Source of the DNA: Streptomyces sp. NBC_00414
GTDB lineage: Bacteria > Actinomycetota > Actinomycetes > Streptomycetales > Streptomycetaceae
NCBI RefSeq assembly: GCF_036038375.1
Contig: NZ_CP107935.1
Span: 1,612,001-1,676,000 of the forward strand
DNA length: 64,000 nucleotides
Direction of reading: 5' to 3'
The notes beneath the pieces were generated by a model. It was not told the DNA's origin and searched no databases. It saw nothing but the letters and a program-made list of their open reading frames with translations. Each line of letters begins with the position of its first letter. Position 1 is the first letter of the stretch. Made by a program: the position numbers and the translations under genes. Positions 27,602 through 36,063 of the stretch are shown here, piece by piece.

Positions 27602-29488
27602 TCATGCGGCGGCCAACCGCCATACGGCGGGGCGCTGCTGGTCCGGCGGATACTGGACGAGCCGTCCGTCATCGGTCACGTGCACAGCCATCTGCGTTAT
27701 GGCATTGACGAGTTGGTAGCCGCCCCGCACGGGCGCCAACTGCCACCGCTGCAGGGTGCTCGCGGCGTCACAGGCCTGCTGGGACACCTCAACACCGGGC
27801 TGAAGCGGCACGTTGAGGGTGAGCTTCCCGCCACGCACCTCCAGACACCCGCCCGCGGCCTTCAAGGTCACGTAACCGTCCGGCGTGCGCTCGACCTCGG
27901 CCGTGAAGGTCTCGGCCCCCGCGCGGAAGGTGTACGTACCGTTCGCGACCGGCACGCGGGTGAGGTCCCGCCATCCGGGCGCGTGGCCCACGGCCGCCGC
28001 GCGAGCGGTGAACTCGGCGTACGTGGCGTCCGGGTGCGGGCTGCCCCAGGTGGCCTGGGCGACATGGCGCAGAGCCGGGCCGGTGTCCTCCGCGACCTCG
28101 TTCTCGGTCTCGCCACGGCCGTTGTCGGGCCAGAGACTGATCTTCGCTCCGGTGACGCCCTCGCGCGAGGCAAGTTTCTCGCCCTCGAAGCTGCGCGGGT
28201 CCCAACTCTGGTCGTAGAGCCCCTTGGTGTCCGAGTGGAAGCCACCGCGCACCAGGTACAGGGCATAGGCGGCGTTCATCAACGGGTACCCCTGCGCACG
28301 CAGTTGGCTCGGCTTGGTGGCCACGTTCAGCCAGTGCTCGACCGTCGTACCCGCCGTGACGGGCACGGTGTTGGCGCCGGTGAGACCGTCGTTCCAGATC
28401 CGCAGCTCCTTCCCCCTGTCCGCCGCGTAGGCGTGGACCCGGTTGACGAAGTCGATGAAGGCGTCCTGCGGGGTGGCGTCCGCGCCGTACTTGGCCCTGG
28501 CGTACTCCAGGACCTGCGGATACTTGGCGAAGTCGGAGCCGAGCATGTACTCGTCGGCGCCCATGTGCCAGGAGTCGGCCCTGAACACCTGCGCGTACTC
28601 GTCCATCAGGCCCGCGTAGTAGGCGAAAGCCCCGGGGCGCGTGATGTCGAGCCGGGAAGGCTGCTTGTCGCCGTCGGAGTCGGTGAGCTGGAGATCCGGC
28701 CGGTTCTCGATCCAAGGGTCCATGTGCCCCGGGGAGTTGATCTCCGGAATGATCGTGACGTGGTACTTCTCGCCGAGCGCGACGAGTCGGCGTATCTCGT
28801 CCTTGGTGTAGTAGCCCCAGGTGTTGGCCTCAGGATGCGCGTCGCTCTTCACCTTCAGCTCGAGCAACAGCTGGTTGAGCTTGCTGTACGCCATGTCGCG
28901 TACGAGGTTCTCCAGCCACTCCGTGGTGATGTGGATGTAGCAGGCGCACACCCCGACGCCCCGCTCCTCGTACCGGGGCACGTCGACGGCGCGTCCGGCC
29001 GGCAGCCGGTCACCCTGGGCAAGAAGCTGGAGAACGGTCCGGGTGCCGTAGAACGCTCCCGCCTCGGTGGCGCCGGTGACCGACAGGCGCTCGCCCGCAC
29101 GAAGTTCGTACCCCTCCTTGCCCAACGCGGCTCTGCCGGGCGCGATATCGACAACGATGTCACCCGTACGCGCTCCCCCGCCCACAACCGGAACGACCCC
29201 ATGCCCCGCCGCGCGCAGGTCGTCGGCGAGGGTGTCCGCGACGCGACGCTCAGCCCTGCTGTCCGCGACAAGGCGCGCACCGCGCCCGTACACATAATGT
29301 CCGGTTTCCGGCGTCCAGTCCGTCAGGGCGGGAACGGTGACAGGAGGCGTGGGGCCGGCCGCCTGTGCCACGCCCGCCATCGGGACCGGCGCCGCGAGCA
29401 GCAGGAGTGCCGTAACGACACCGACCAGCCGGGACCGTCTCGAAGACGCACTCCTGCCTGGATACGCACTCTTGACGTCCGTACTCAC
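27602..29488 (-). CDS. Secreted GH20 beta-N-acetylhexosaminidase with ricin-like C-terminus
   Basis: Glycoside hydrolase family 20 protein of 628 aa. A signal peptide occupies about residues 10-40, followed by a GH20b domain and the catalytic barrel, with IPEINSPGHMD and the catalytic Asp-Glu pair in SWHMGADEYM. The final ~90 residues look like a degenerate ricin-type carbohydrate-binding domain (CLEV, LQRWQLAPV). The GTG at 29488 is chosen since GGGAG ends 6 nt before it. The usual post-strand-1 motif of GH20 is replaced by ERGVGVCACYIHI, so specificity may differ from ordinary hexosaminidases. It probably removes terminal GlcNAc or GalNAc from complex glycans outside the cell. Confidence 0.88.
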   Translation of the reverse strand: MSTDVKSAYPGRSASSRRSRLVGVVTALLLLAAPVPMAGVAQAAGPTPPVTVPALTDWTPETGHYVYGRGARLVADSRAERRVADTLADDLRAAGHGVVPVVGGGARTGDIVVDIAPGRAALGKEGYELRAGERLSVTGATEAGAFYGTRTVLQLLAQGDRLPAGRAVDVPRYEERGVGVCACYIHITTEWLENLVRDMAYSKLNQLLLELKVKSDAHPEANTWGYYTKDEIRRLVALGEKYHVTIIPEINSPGHMDPWIENRPDLQLTDSDGDKQPSRLDITRPGAFAYYAGLMDEYAQVFRADSWHMGADEYMLGSDFAKYPQVLEYARAKYGADATPQDAFIDFVNRVHAYAADRGKELRIWNDGLTGANTVPVTAGTTVEHWLNVATKPSQLRAQGYPLMNAAYALYLVRGGFHSDTKGLYDQSWDPRSFEGEKLASREGVTGAKISLWPDNGRGETENEVAEDTGPALRHVAQATWGSPHPDATYAEFTARAAAVGHAPGWRDLTRVPVANGTYTFRAGAETFTAEVERTPDGYVTLKAAGGCLEVRGGKLTLNVPLQPGVEVSQQACDAASTLQRWQLAPVRGGYQLVNAITQMAVHVTDDGRLVQYPPDQQRPAVWRLAAA

Positions 29489-29776
29489 GGGCACCTCCCA
29501 TTCATCGGAGGTGTGATGATTGGGCGGCCTTCAGAGCATGTCAATGGGGTGTGGGACGGGCTGAGTTGAGCCAGTGGTCGGATGACCTGCCACTCCAGGC
29601 ACACAGCCGGACGGAGACGCCGTCAAAAGTCCAAGAGAAACGCAGCGAATGTCCAAGCGCGCCAGGGACGACGGCTGCCGCCGGGACGACTCTCGACGGA
29701 AGCCGCCACGCCAAGGCACAGTACTTCTCGTACTCACCAGCACTTACCAGTGAGACCACGCCCCCGAGGAGCCACC

Positions 29777-31129
29777 GTGACCAGCTGGGTCGGCCGGACC
29801 GCCGCCGAGATCGCCGCCGCCGTCCGTGAGAAGCGGGTCACGCCGCGCGAGGTGGTGGCCGAGCACCTCGCGCGGATCGAGCTGCTCGACGCGCGCGTGG
29901 GAGCGTTCCGCCACGTACGCGCGGTGGCCGCGCTGGCCGAGGCGGGCGAGGTGGCGTCCCGGTCGGACCTGGCCGGACTCCCCCTGGCGGGCGTACCGGT
30001 GGCGATCAAGGACAACCTGGCCGTACAGGGCGAGTCCACCCGCAACGGCAGCGCGGCGAGCCCGGACTCCCCAGCCGCCGAGGACCACGTCACGGTGGCC
30101 AGGCTGCGCGCGGCGGGCGCCGTCGTGGTGGGCCTGACGAACGTCCCCGAACTCTGCGTCTTCGGCACCACGGAGGGCGTGTACGGCACGGCGCGCAACC
30201 CGTGGGACACCACGCGCACGGCAGGCGGGTCCTCAGGCGGCAGCGCGGCCGCGGTCGCCGCCGGGATGGTGCCCCTGGCCCTCGGCAACGACGGCATGGG
30301 CTCGCTGCGGATACCCGCCGCCAACTGTGGCCTGATAGGCCTCAAGCCGGGCCACGGCACGATCCCGGCGGACATAGGCCACGGCGACTGGTTCGGCATG
30401 TCCGAGAACGGGCCGCTGGCGACCACGGTCGAGGACGCCCGGCTGATGTTCTCGGTACTGGCCGCCACGGATCTCGTACGTGCCGAGGAGCCCTCCGCAC
30501 GTTCGGTCGCCGTGTCCGTGCGGAGCCCGCTGATGGGGGTTGCCGTCACCTCGCCCTACGCGACCGCGGCCCGTGAGGCGGGCCGGCTGCTCGCCGGGGC
30601 GGGGCACCGGGTGCGCCGCGCGGACCCGCCGTATCCGGTGTGGCTGGGCACGACCTCGCTGGCGCACTGGACGGCCGGGACGGCGGTGGACTCGGAGGGG
30701 CTCGACCCGCGGCGACTGGCGCGGCGCACACGGGTGCACGCGCGCGTGGGGCGCCGGTTCGTGGACTCGGTACGGACCGGTGTGCGTCGGCAGCAGTTGC
30801 GGGAGCGGTTCGCGCCCTTCTTCGCCGAGCACGACGTGCTGCTCACTCCCGCGCTGGCCCGGCGGGGGCCCGCGGCGGCGGACTGGCACAAGCGGGGGTG
30901 GTTGCGGAATGTCCTGGTCAACACGAACTGCTCGCCGTTGACGCCGCCGTGGAATCTGACGGGGTGGCCGGCGATGGTGGTGCCGTTCGGGGAACTGCCG
31001 TCGGGCATGCCGGGTGCTGTCCAGCTGGTGGGGCGGCCCGGGAGCGAGGGTGCCTTGCTGGAGCTGGCGGGGCAGTTGGAGGGGCTGCGGCCCTGGACGC
31101 GGAACGCTCCGCTGGGGGGCGCGCGGTAG
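29777..31129 (+). CDS. Amidase signature family protein
   Basis: Amidase of 450 aa. The Ser-cisSer-Lys apparatus is present: Lys in GVPVAIKDNLAV, the glycine-rich TAGGSSGGSAAAV, and the nucleophile region GNDGMGSLRIPAAN. It hydrolyses a carboxamide to acid and ammonia, but the substrate cannot be read from sequence. The start is GTG 29777, about 6 nt after GAGGA; the longer open frame upstream is not supported. The region 29489-29776 between the divergent GH20 gene and this one carries no gene. It seems unrelated to the glycan block. Confidence 0.88.
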   Translation: MTSWVGRTAAEIAAAVREKRVTPREVVAEHLARIELLDARVGAFRHVRAVAALAEAGEVASRSDLAGLPLAGVPVAIKDNLAVQGESTRNGSAASPDSPAAEDHVTVARLRAAGAVVVGLTNVPELCVFGTTEGVYGTARNPWDTTRTAGGSSGGSAAAVAAGMVPLALGNDGMGSLRIPAANCGLIGLKPGHGTIPADIGHGDWFGMSENGPLATTVEDARLMFSVLAATDLVRAEEPSARSVAVSVRSPLMGVAVTSPYATAAREAGRLLAGAGHRVRRADPPYPVWLGTTSLAHWTAGTAVDSEGLDPRRLARRTRVHARVGRRFVDSVRTGVRRQQLRERFAPFFAEHDVLLTPALARRGPAAADWHKRGWLRNVLVNTNCSPLTPPWNLTGWPAMVVPFGELPSGMPGAVQLVGRPGSEGALLELAGQLEGLRPWTRNAPLGGAR

Positions 31130-31276
31130 AGGGTTCGGGGTTGTCGGCCGGGTGCGGGTGCGTTGGGACCGGTCACTCAGTTCCCCGCACCCCTGAAAGC
31201 AGACAGGCCACCCGCGCCCCCAAGAAGAAGTGCCCCGGCGCCCCGCAAAGAACGAAAGGTGTCCTGCTGTTGATCG

Positions 31277-31759
31277 TCAAAGCGCTCGGTGCATGATGTG
31301 GAGGCCGACTCTGCCCTGGGTCGGGTGGGCGTAGGCGTAGGGGACGGTACCCACGATCTCGAAGCCCAGTGACATCCACAGTTTCACGGCGGGGTTGGTC
31401 TCCACGACGGCGTTGAAGACCATCGCCCGGTAGCCGTCGTCCTTGGCGGTCCGCAGGATGTGCTCGGCCAGGGCCCGGCCGATGCCCTGGCCGGTACGGT
31501 CCGGATCGACCATGAACCCGGCGTTGGCGACGTCGGCCGCGGGCCCCCCGTAATTGGGGGTGACGTAGGCGGACCCGACAACAACACCCGAGCTGTCTTC
31601 GGCGACAAAGACCTGCTTGCCCGGTGCCATCCACAGGGCACGGGCGTCCTCCTCGGAGGTGTCCGGATCCCACGCGTAGGTGTCGGCGGCGGCGACGATG
31701 CGGTGCCAGAAGGGCCAGATCCGCGGCCAGTCATCGGCCACGGCTTCTCTGATCGACAT
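31277..31759 (-). CDS. GNAT-family N-acetyltransferase
   Basis: Acetyltransferase of 160 aa. It starts MSIREAVADDW and contains the acetyl-CoA loop in DRTGQGIGRALAEHIL (Q/R-x-x-G-x-G/A) and the C-terminal NPAVKLWMSLGFEIVGTVP segment typical of phosphinothricin-acetyltransferase-like or related small-molecule acetylases. The ATG at 31759 is used; a GTG two codons upstream is possible. The substrate is unknown. It converges with the amidase gene across a 147-bp gap that includes a degenerate copy of the dispersed repeat (31176-31194). Confidence 0.85.
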   Translation of the reverse strand: MSIREAVADDWPRIWPFWHRIVAAADTYAWDPDTSEEDARALWMAPGKQVFVAEDSSGVVVGSAYVTPNYGGPAADVANAGFMVDPDRTGQGIGRALAEHILRTAKDDGYRAMVFNAVVETNPAVKLWMSLGFEIVGTVPYAYAHPTQGRVGLHIMHRAL

Positions 31760-31836
31760 GGGCACAAGTCTGGCACGACCACCTGGTAGCGCCCCCGTGA
31801 CCCCATGCCGACCTGCGCCGGCAATGCAACCGGAGC

Positions 31837-31950
31837 GGGCCGTGCCGGTACGTCGCGGCCCGTCGCGTAGGGCTCCTGCGATCGACCGAACGCTTCCGTC
31901 TCAGGGCCGTACAGCCGGAAGGCGACGGGCTCGACGTACCGGCACGGCCC
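31837..31950. repeat. Long inverted repeat upstream of GNAT gene
   Basis: A perfect 19-bp pair, gggccgtgccggtacgtcg (31837-31855) and cgacgtaccggcacggccc (31932-31950), extends inward with a second matching block gcccgtcgc/gcgacgggc, giving arms of about 30 bp with few mismatches around a ~55-bp centre. It lies in the 285-bp gap between the GNAT gene and the 56-aa gene. The remainder of the gap holds short degenerate direct repeats of cggtcctcggcggtc type. No gene is evident. Confidence 0.8.
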
Positions 31951-32050
31951 CGACCGACCCACGACCGCCGGACGCCCTCGACGGTCGCCCGACGGTCCTC
32001 GGCGGTCTTGGGTAGGTCCTCGGTGGTCCCGGCTCCCAGCCCTCCGGCGG

Positions 32051-32221
32051 TCAGTCCACGCTGGGCAGGATGTGGGGCTCGGCGAGGTCGTCCTCGTACC
32101 CCGCCAGCCGGATGGGGGCGGACCTGGCCCACACGTCCAGGCTGCCGAGCTTCTCCGCCCGGTCCGTGAGGTCCACACGTTCCTTGGGGGCCTGATCGAG
32201 ATTCGTCGTCTCCGGTGTCAC
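32051..32221 (-). CDS. 56-residue orphan peptide, possible RiPP-precursor-like
   Basis: Small gene starting at GTG 32221, 6 nt after a strong AAGGAG. The 56-aa product is acidic and has an amphipathic first half (residues 1-29) followed by VWARSAPIRLAGYEDDL and a short C-terminal HILPSVD. There is no signal peptide or cysteine. A two-part layout like this, with a leader-like front and a short hydrophobic/aromatic tail, resembles modified-peptide precursors, but no modifying enzyme is encoded within several kilobases. I do not recognise the family with confidence. It lies alone between the inverted repeat and the mscR promoter region. Confidence 0.6.
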   Translation of the reverse strand: MTPETTNLDQAPKERVDLTDRAEKLGSLDVWARSAPIRLAGYEDDLAEPHILPSVD

Positions 32222-32635
32222 CGCGCACTCCTTATGTGTCGGGTCACCCTCGGGGCGCACAGGACCACTCTGCTGTCGGTCGCCGGCGTCCGCTCGGGTC
32301 TGAACAAAGGCACTTCGGACGCGGTGGCGCCTGTCAACTCGCATGAGAGCAGGCCGTGGTGACTGGCTTGTCCCGGGACGGACCGTGGGTGTGGGTGGAA
32401 CCCAAATGAGCTGTCCGTCCCGCACAGAGTAACCAAATGAGCGGGCCGCCGCTCGATGGGGCTGAAAACAAGGTGTAACCATCTGAAGTCTTTCGGCCTC
32501 CGCCCCACCCCGTTCGGCCGTACGGACGGCGCGTTCCGCCCCGTCTCCGCCTCAGTTGTCCACAGGCGGGGAGCCACCCGTCCGGCCCTGTGCCAACATG
32601 ATCAGCGCCCCACTGTCCATGTGAAGGAGCCCGAC
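32222..32635. other. 414-bp divergent regulatory region
   Basis: This region separates the orphan peptide gene (minus) and mscR (plus) and has no supported gene. Three spaced direct repeats are visible: aacccaaatgag (32399-32410), gtaaccaaatgagc (32429-32442) and gtaaccatctga (32475-32486). The local base composition is less GC-rich around them, as expected of promoters. The binding factor is unknown. Confidence 0.5.
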
Positions 32636-33724
32636 ATGGCCGCCCAGCAGGTTCGCGGTGTCATCGCCCCCGGCAAGAACGAGCCGGTGCAGATCCGGAC
32701 GATTCTCATCCCGGACCCGGGTCCCGGTGAGGCCGTGGTGAAGGTGCAGGCCTGCGGGGTCTGCCACACCGACCTGCACTACAAGCAGGGCGGCATCAGC
32801 GACGACTACCCGTTCCTCCTCGGCCACGAGGCCGCGGGCGTCGTCGAGTCGGTCGGTGAGGGCGTCACCGACGTGGCCCCCGGCGACTTCGTGGTCCTCA
32901 ACTGGCGAGCGGTGTGCGGCCAGTGCCGGGCCTGTCTGCGCGGCCGCCCCTGGTACTGCTTCGACACGCACAACGCGAAGCAGAAGATGACCCTGGAGGA
33001 CGGTACCGAGCTCTCCCCCGCCCTGGGCATCGGCGCCTTCGCCGAGAAGACCCTCGTCGCGGCCGGCCAGTGCACGAAGGTCGACCCGTCCGTGTCCCCG
33101 GCGGTCGCGGGCCTGCTCGGCTGCGGCGTGATGGCCGGCATCGGAGCGGCGATCAACACCGGCGGGGTGGGCCGCGGCGACTCGGTGGCCGTCATCGGCT
33201 GCGGCGGCGTGGGCGACGCCGCGATCGCCGGGGCGAACCTCGCGGGCGCCGCGAAGATCATCGCCGTCGACATCGACGACCGGAAGCTGGAGAAGGCCCG
33301 CACGATGGGCGCCACCCACACCGTCAACTCCAAGGAGACGGACCCCGTCGAGGCGATCCGCGAGCTGACCGGCGGGTTCGGGGCGGACGTCGTCATCGAG
33401 GCGGTCGGCCGCCCGGAGACGTACAAGCAGGCCTTCTACGCCCGCGACCTGGCGGGCACGGTGGTCCTGGTGGGCGTCCCCACCCCGGAGATGAAGCTCG
33501 AACTGCCCCTGCTGGACGTCTTCGGCCGCGGCGGCAGCCTGAAGTCGTCCTGGTACGGCGACTGCCTGCCCTCGCGCGACTTCCCCATGCTGATCGATCT
33601 GCATCAGCAGGGCAGGCTGGACCTGGCGGCGTTCGTGACGGAGACCATCACGCTCGACGACGTCGAGCAGGCCTTCGACCGCATGCACGGCGGCGACGTC
33701 CTGCGATCGGTGGTGGAGCTGTGA
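32636..33724 (+). CDS. mscR: S-(hydroxymethyl)mycothiol dehydrogenase
   Basis: Zinc-dependent class III-type alcohol dehydrogenase of 362 aa that oxidises the formaldehyde-mycothiol adduct and reduces S-nitrosomycothiol. The catalytic zinc ligands lie in [11 protein letters not shown] and GHEAAG, structural-zinc cysteines in [15 protein letters not shown], and the nucleotide motif is GCGGVGDAA. The sequence follows mycothiol-dependent enzymes closely rather than glutathione-dependent ones. The ATG at 32636 follows GAAGGAG by 6-7 nt; the upstream extension is not coding. It overlaps the downstream MBL hydrolase gene by 4 bp (GTGA), suggesting a two-gene formaldehyde detoxification unit. Confidence 0.93.
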   Translation: MAAQQVRGVIAPGKNEPVQIRTILIPDPGPGEAVVKVQACGVCHTDLHYKQGGISDDYPFLLGHEAAGVVESVGEGVTDVAPGDFVVLNWRAVCGQCRACLRGRPWYCFDTHNAKQKMTLEDGTELSPALGIGAFAEKTLVAAGQCTKVDPSVSPAVAGLLGCGVMAGIGAAINTGGVGRGDSVAVIGCGGVGDAAIAGANLAGAAKIIAVDIDDRKLEKARTMGATHTVNSKETDPVEAIRELTGGFGADVVIEAVGRPETYKQAFYARDLAGTVVLVGVPTPEMKLELPLLDVFGRGGSLKSSWYGDCLPSRDFPMLIDLHQQGRLDLAAFVTETITLDDVEQAFDRMHGGDVLRSVVEL

Positions 33725-34353
33725 CCACCGCCCGCATCGAGCACCTCGTCACCTCGGGCACGTTCAGCCTGGACGGCGGCACCTGGGACGTCGACAACAA
33801 CGTATGGATCGTGGGCGACGACACGGAAGCCGTGGTCATCGACGCGGCCCACGACGCCGACGCGATCGCCGAGGCACTGGGCGACCGCACGCTCCGCGCG
33901 ATCATCTGCACCCACGCGCACAACGACCACATCGACGCGGCCCCGGCCCTGGCCGAGCGCACCGGCGCCCCGATCCTGCTCCACCCGGAGGATCTCCCGC
34001 TCTGGAAGCAGACCCACCCGGACCGCCTGCCGGACGGCGAGCTGTCCGACGGCGAGAAGCTCACCGTGGCGGGCGTGGAGCTGACCGTCCTGCACACGCC
34101 AGGTCACGCGCCGGGGGCCGTCTGCCTGTACGCCGCGGAGCTGGGCACCGTCTTCACCGGCGACACCCTCTTCCAGGGCGGGCCGGGCGCGACGGGCCGG
34201 TCCTTCTCCCACTTCCCGACGATCGTCGAGTCGATCAGAACCCGTCTGCTCGGCCTGCCCGCCGAGACGGTGGTCCGCACCGGTCACGGCGACACGACGA
34301 CGGTCGGCGCCGAGGCCCCCAGCCTCCAGGAGTGGATCGACAGGGGGCACTGA
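33721..34353 (+). CDS. MBL-fold metallohydrolase, partner of MscR
   Basis: Metallo-beta-lactamase-fold hydrolase of 210 aa with the binuclear zinc motif THAHNDHID (HxHxDH) near residue 62, [16 protein letters not shown] and a late TGHGDTT. Its size and motifs match glyoxalase-II-like thioesterases. The gene starts at GTG 33721 inside the mscR stop, so translation is coupled. It is therefore a good candidate for hydrolysing S-formylmycothiol, the product of MscR, to formate and mycothiol; this is inference from pairing, which recurs in actinobacteria. Confidence 0.88.
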   Translation: MTTARIEHLVTSGTFSLDGGTWDVDNNVWIVGDDTEAVVIDAAHDADAIAEALGDRTLRAIICTHAHNDHIDAAPALAERTGAPILLHPEDLPLWKQTHPDRLPDGELSDGEKLTVAGVELTVLHTPGHAPGAVCLYAAELGTVFTGDTLFQGGPGATGRSFSHFPTIVESIRTRLLGLPAETVVRTGHGDTTTVGAEAPSLQEWIDRGH

Positions 34354-34464
34354 ACGGGTTCCAGGGCAGGTGCGCAGTTCAGTTCCCGTTGGCCCGACTG
34401 AAATCTGGCCATGATCTGCTGGCGCGAGACGACGGCCTTTCTCGCCCGCAGGGAGGACTGGCGC

Positions 34465-35001
34465 ATGGAGCTGCGCAGAGTCGAAGAGCTGATGGATCTG
34501 CTGCACGCCTGCCGAGGGGCCCGGGGCACCGCCTGTCCCGGCGGCGCCGCGGTCGATCTGCACGATCACGCGCTGCAGACCGCGGCGCTGCTGCGCCGAA
34601 GCCGCCCGGCCGACAAGGAACTCCAGGTGGCCGGACTGGTGCACGTCATCGGGCAGCTGCTGCGACCGAGCGACCTCTCGGCGCACGCCGACCTCACGGC
34701 CGGCGCGGTCCGACCACTGCTGGGCGAGCGGGTCTCCAGCCTCGTACGCCTCCACCGGCCGCACGAGCCTTCCCCGGGCGATCCGTCCCTCGACGATCCG
34801 CCCTTCGACGATCCGTCCCTGGACGATCCGCCCTTCGACGATCCGCTCCTGGGTGACGCGATCGTGGAGGACGCGCTGATCCTGCGGCAGGCCGACGAGT
34901 CCGCCCGGACGGCGGGCCTGGACGCCGGAGTGCTGGAGGACTGGCGCACGGTGCTGGAACTGGTGTCGGCGCGGCACACACGCCTGGGCGCGATCGACTG
35001 A
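34465..35001 (+). CDS. Degenerate HD-domain-like protein with acidic repeats
   Basis: Protein of 178 aa starting at ATG 34465, 8 nt after GGAGG. The front half (LHDHALQTAALLRR, then ELQVAGLVHVIGQLL) resembles PhnZ/inositol-oxygenase-like HD proteins, but the metal-binding His-Asp pair reads His-Val. Between about residues 104 and 131 lies a tandem five-residue repeat of the form DDP(S/P)(L/F), encoded by ~15-bp DNA repeats at 34780-34855. The last ~45 residues (EDALILRQADESAR) continue the HD-like helical pattern, so the repeat seems inserted into a loop. Function is unknown; loss of the aspartate argues against ordinary hydrolase chemistry. Confidence 0.7.
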   Translation: MELRRVEELMDLLHACRGARGTACPGGAAVDLHDHALQTAALLRRSRPADKELQVAGLVHVIGQLLRPSDLSAHADLTAGAVRPLLGERVSSLVRLHRPHEPSPGDPSLDDPPFDDPSLDDPPFDDPLLGDAIVEDALILRQADESARTAGLDAGVLEDWRTVLELVSARHTRLGAID

Positions 35002-35111
35002 CCGCACCACCAGACCCCGTCCCCAGCCCTGCTCTCTCCCCTCCAGACCCCGTCCCCAGCCCTTCTCCCCCGGGCCTGTCGGCTGACGCCCCGTCATGAG
35101 ACGGTACGCGG

Positions 35112-35882
35112 ATGACGTCGCCGTACGGCTTCGAGGACAGGGTCGCCATCGTCACCGGGGCCTCGCGCGGGATAGGGCTGGCGGTCGCCGAGGCACTCGT
35201 GGCGGCCGGAGCACGGGTGTGCGTCACGGCACGGGACCCCGAAGGGCTGACCAGAGCCACCGCACGACTGAACGCCGTGGGCCTCCCAGGCACCGTCGCG
35301 GACCCGGCTCACCTGCGCCGGCTGACCGAGCTGGCGATGGACACGTACGGCCGCGTCGACATCGTGGTGAACAACGCGGCGACGAACCAGCCCTACGGCC
35401 CGCTCATGGACGCGGACCCGGACCGCTGGGTCGAGGCGTTCGCGGTCAACGTGGAAGCCCCGCTGCGGCTGGTGCAGCACACGTGGCGGGCCTGGATGCG
35501 CGAGCACGGCGGCTCGGTCGTCAACATCTGCACGGAGGGCGCGGCGCACGTCGGCCCCGGCCTGGGCGCGTACGGCGCGAGCAAGACGGCCCTGCTCCGA
35601 CTGACCCAGCAGCTCGCGGGCGAACTGGCTCCCGGGGTCCGGGTCAACTCGGTCTCCCCCGGCCTCGTACGCACCGAGATGGCGCGTTTCGTCTGGGAAC
35701 GGGCGGAGCGGACGCCGACCGCTGGGCTACCTCTCGGCCGCATCGGCGAACCCGAGGACGTAGCCCGGGCCGTCCTGTGGCTGGCCTCGGACGCGGCGAG
35801 GTGGGTGACGGGAACGGATCTGCTGGTGGACGGCGGAACAAGAGTGCGAGCGGCACACACCCACAAGGAGACGCCCCTCTAG
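35112..35882 (+). CDS. Short-chain dehydrogenase/reductase
   Basis: Classical SDR of 256 aa: TGASRGIG at about 16-23, NNAAT at about 92, and the catalytic Y-x3-K in YGASK near residue 157. The serine normally in the NISS position is replaced by ICTEGAA, leaving a Thr as possible substitute. The C-terminus (PEDVARAVLWLASDAARWVTG) is typical of FabG-like reductases. The ATG at 35112 is the only plausible start. Substrate unknown; the gene stands alone and converges on the larger SDR gene. Confidence 0.85.
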   Translation: MTSPYGFEDRVAIVTGASRGIGLAVAEALVAAGARVCVTARDPEGLTRATARLNAVGLPGTVADPAHLRRLTELAMDTYGRVDIVVNNAATNQPYGPLMDADPDRWVEAFAVNVEAPLRLVQHTWRAWMREHGGSVVNICTEGAAHVGPGLGAYGASKTALLRLTQQLAGELAPGVRVNSVSPGLVRTEMARFVWERAERTPTAGLPLGRIGEPEDVARAVLWLASDAARWVTGTDLLVDGGTRVRAAHTHKETPL

Positions 35883-35899
35883 GGGCGCGCCAGGGGCGC

Positions 35900-35919
35900 G
35901 GGGCGCGGGGAACTGCGCG
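35900..35919 (+). repeat. Dispersed intergenic repeat copy
   Basis: Exact core ggggcgcggggaactgcgcg immediately downstream of the SDR stop, preceded by a partial duplication of gggcgcg. Confidence 0.75.
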
Positions 35920-35954
35920 ACAAGCCCTCACCGAACCCGCAGCCTCCCCCGACA

Positions 35955-35976
35955 CCCGGGTGCCCCGGCACCCGGG
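35955..35976. terminator. Hairpin between convergent SDR genes
   Basis: Perfect 10-bp arms cccgggtgcc (35955-35964) and ggcacccggg (35967-35976) separated by two bases, in the 181-bp gap between convergent genes. No T-run. The rest of the gap is C-rich and without an ORF that looks real. Confidence 0.6.
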
Positions 35977-36063
35977 CACCCCGGCGCATACCCCAGCCCC
36001 GGCCCCCGCCCCGGCCCCTCCCGCCGCTCAAGCCCCCCCCCGCAGCGGACTACCACTCACGGG

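Noticed and set aside
31384..32178. 264-residue open frame covering the inverted repeat and GNAT gene
   Set aside because: Antiphase to the GNAT gene; low-complexity and without a start signal.
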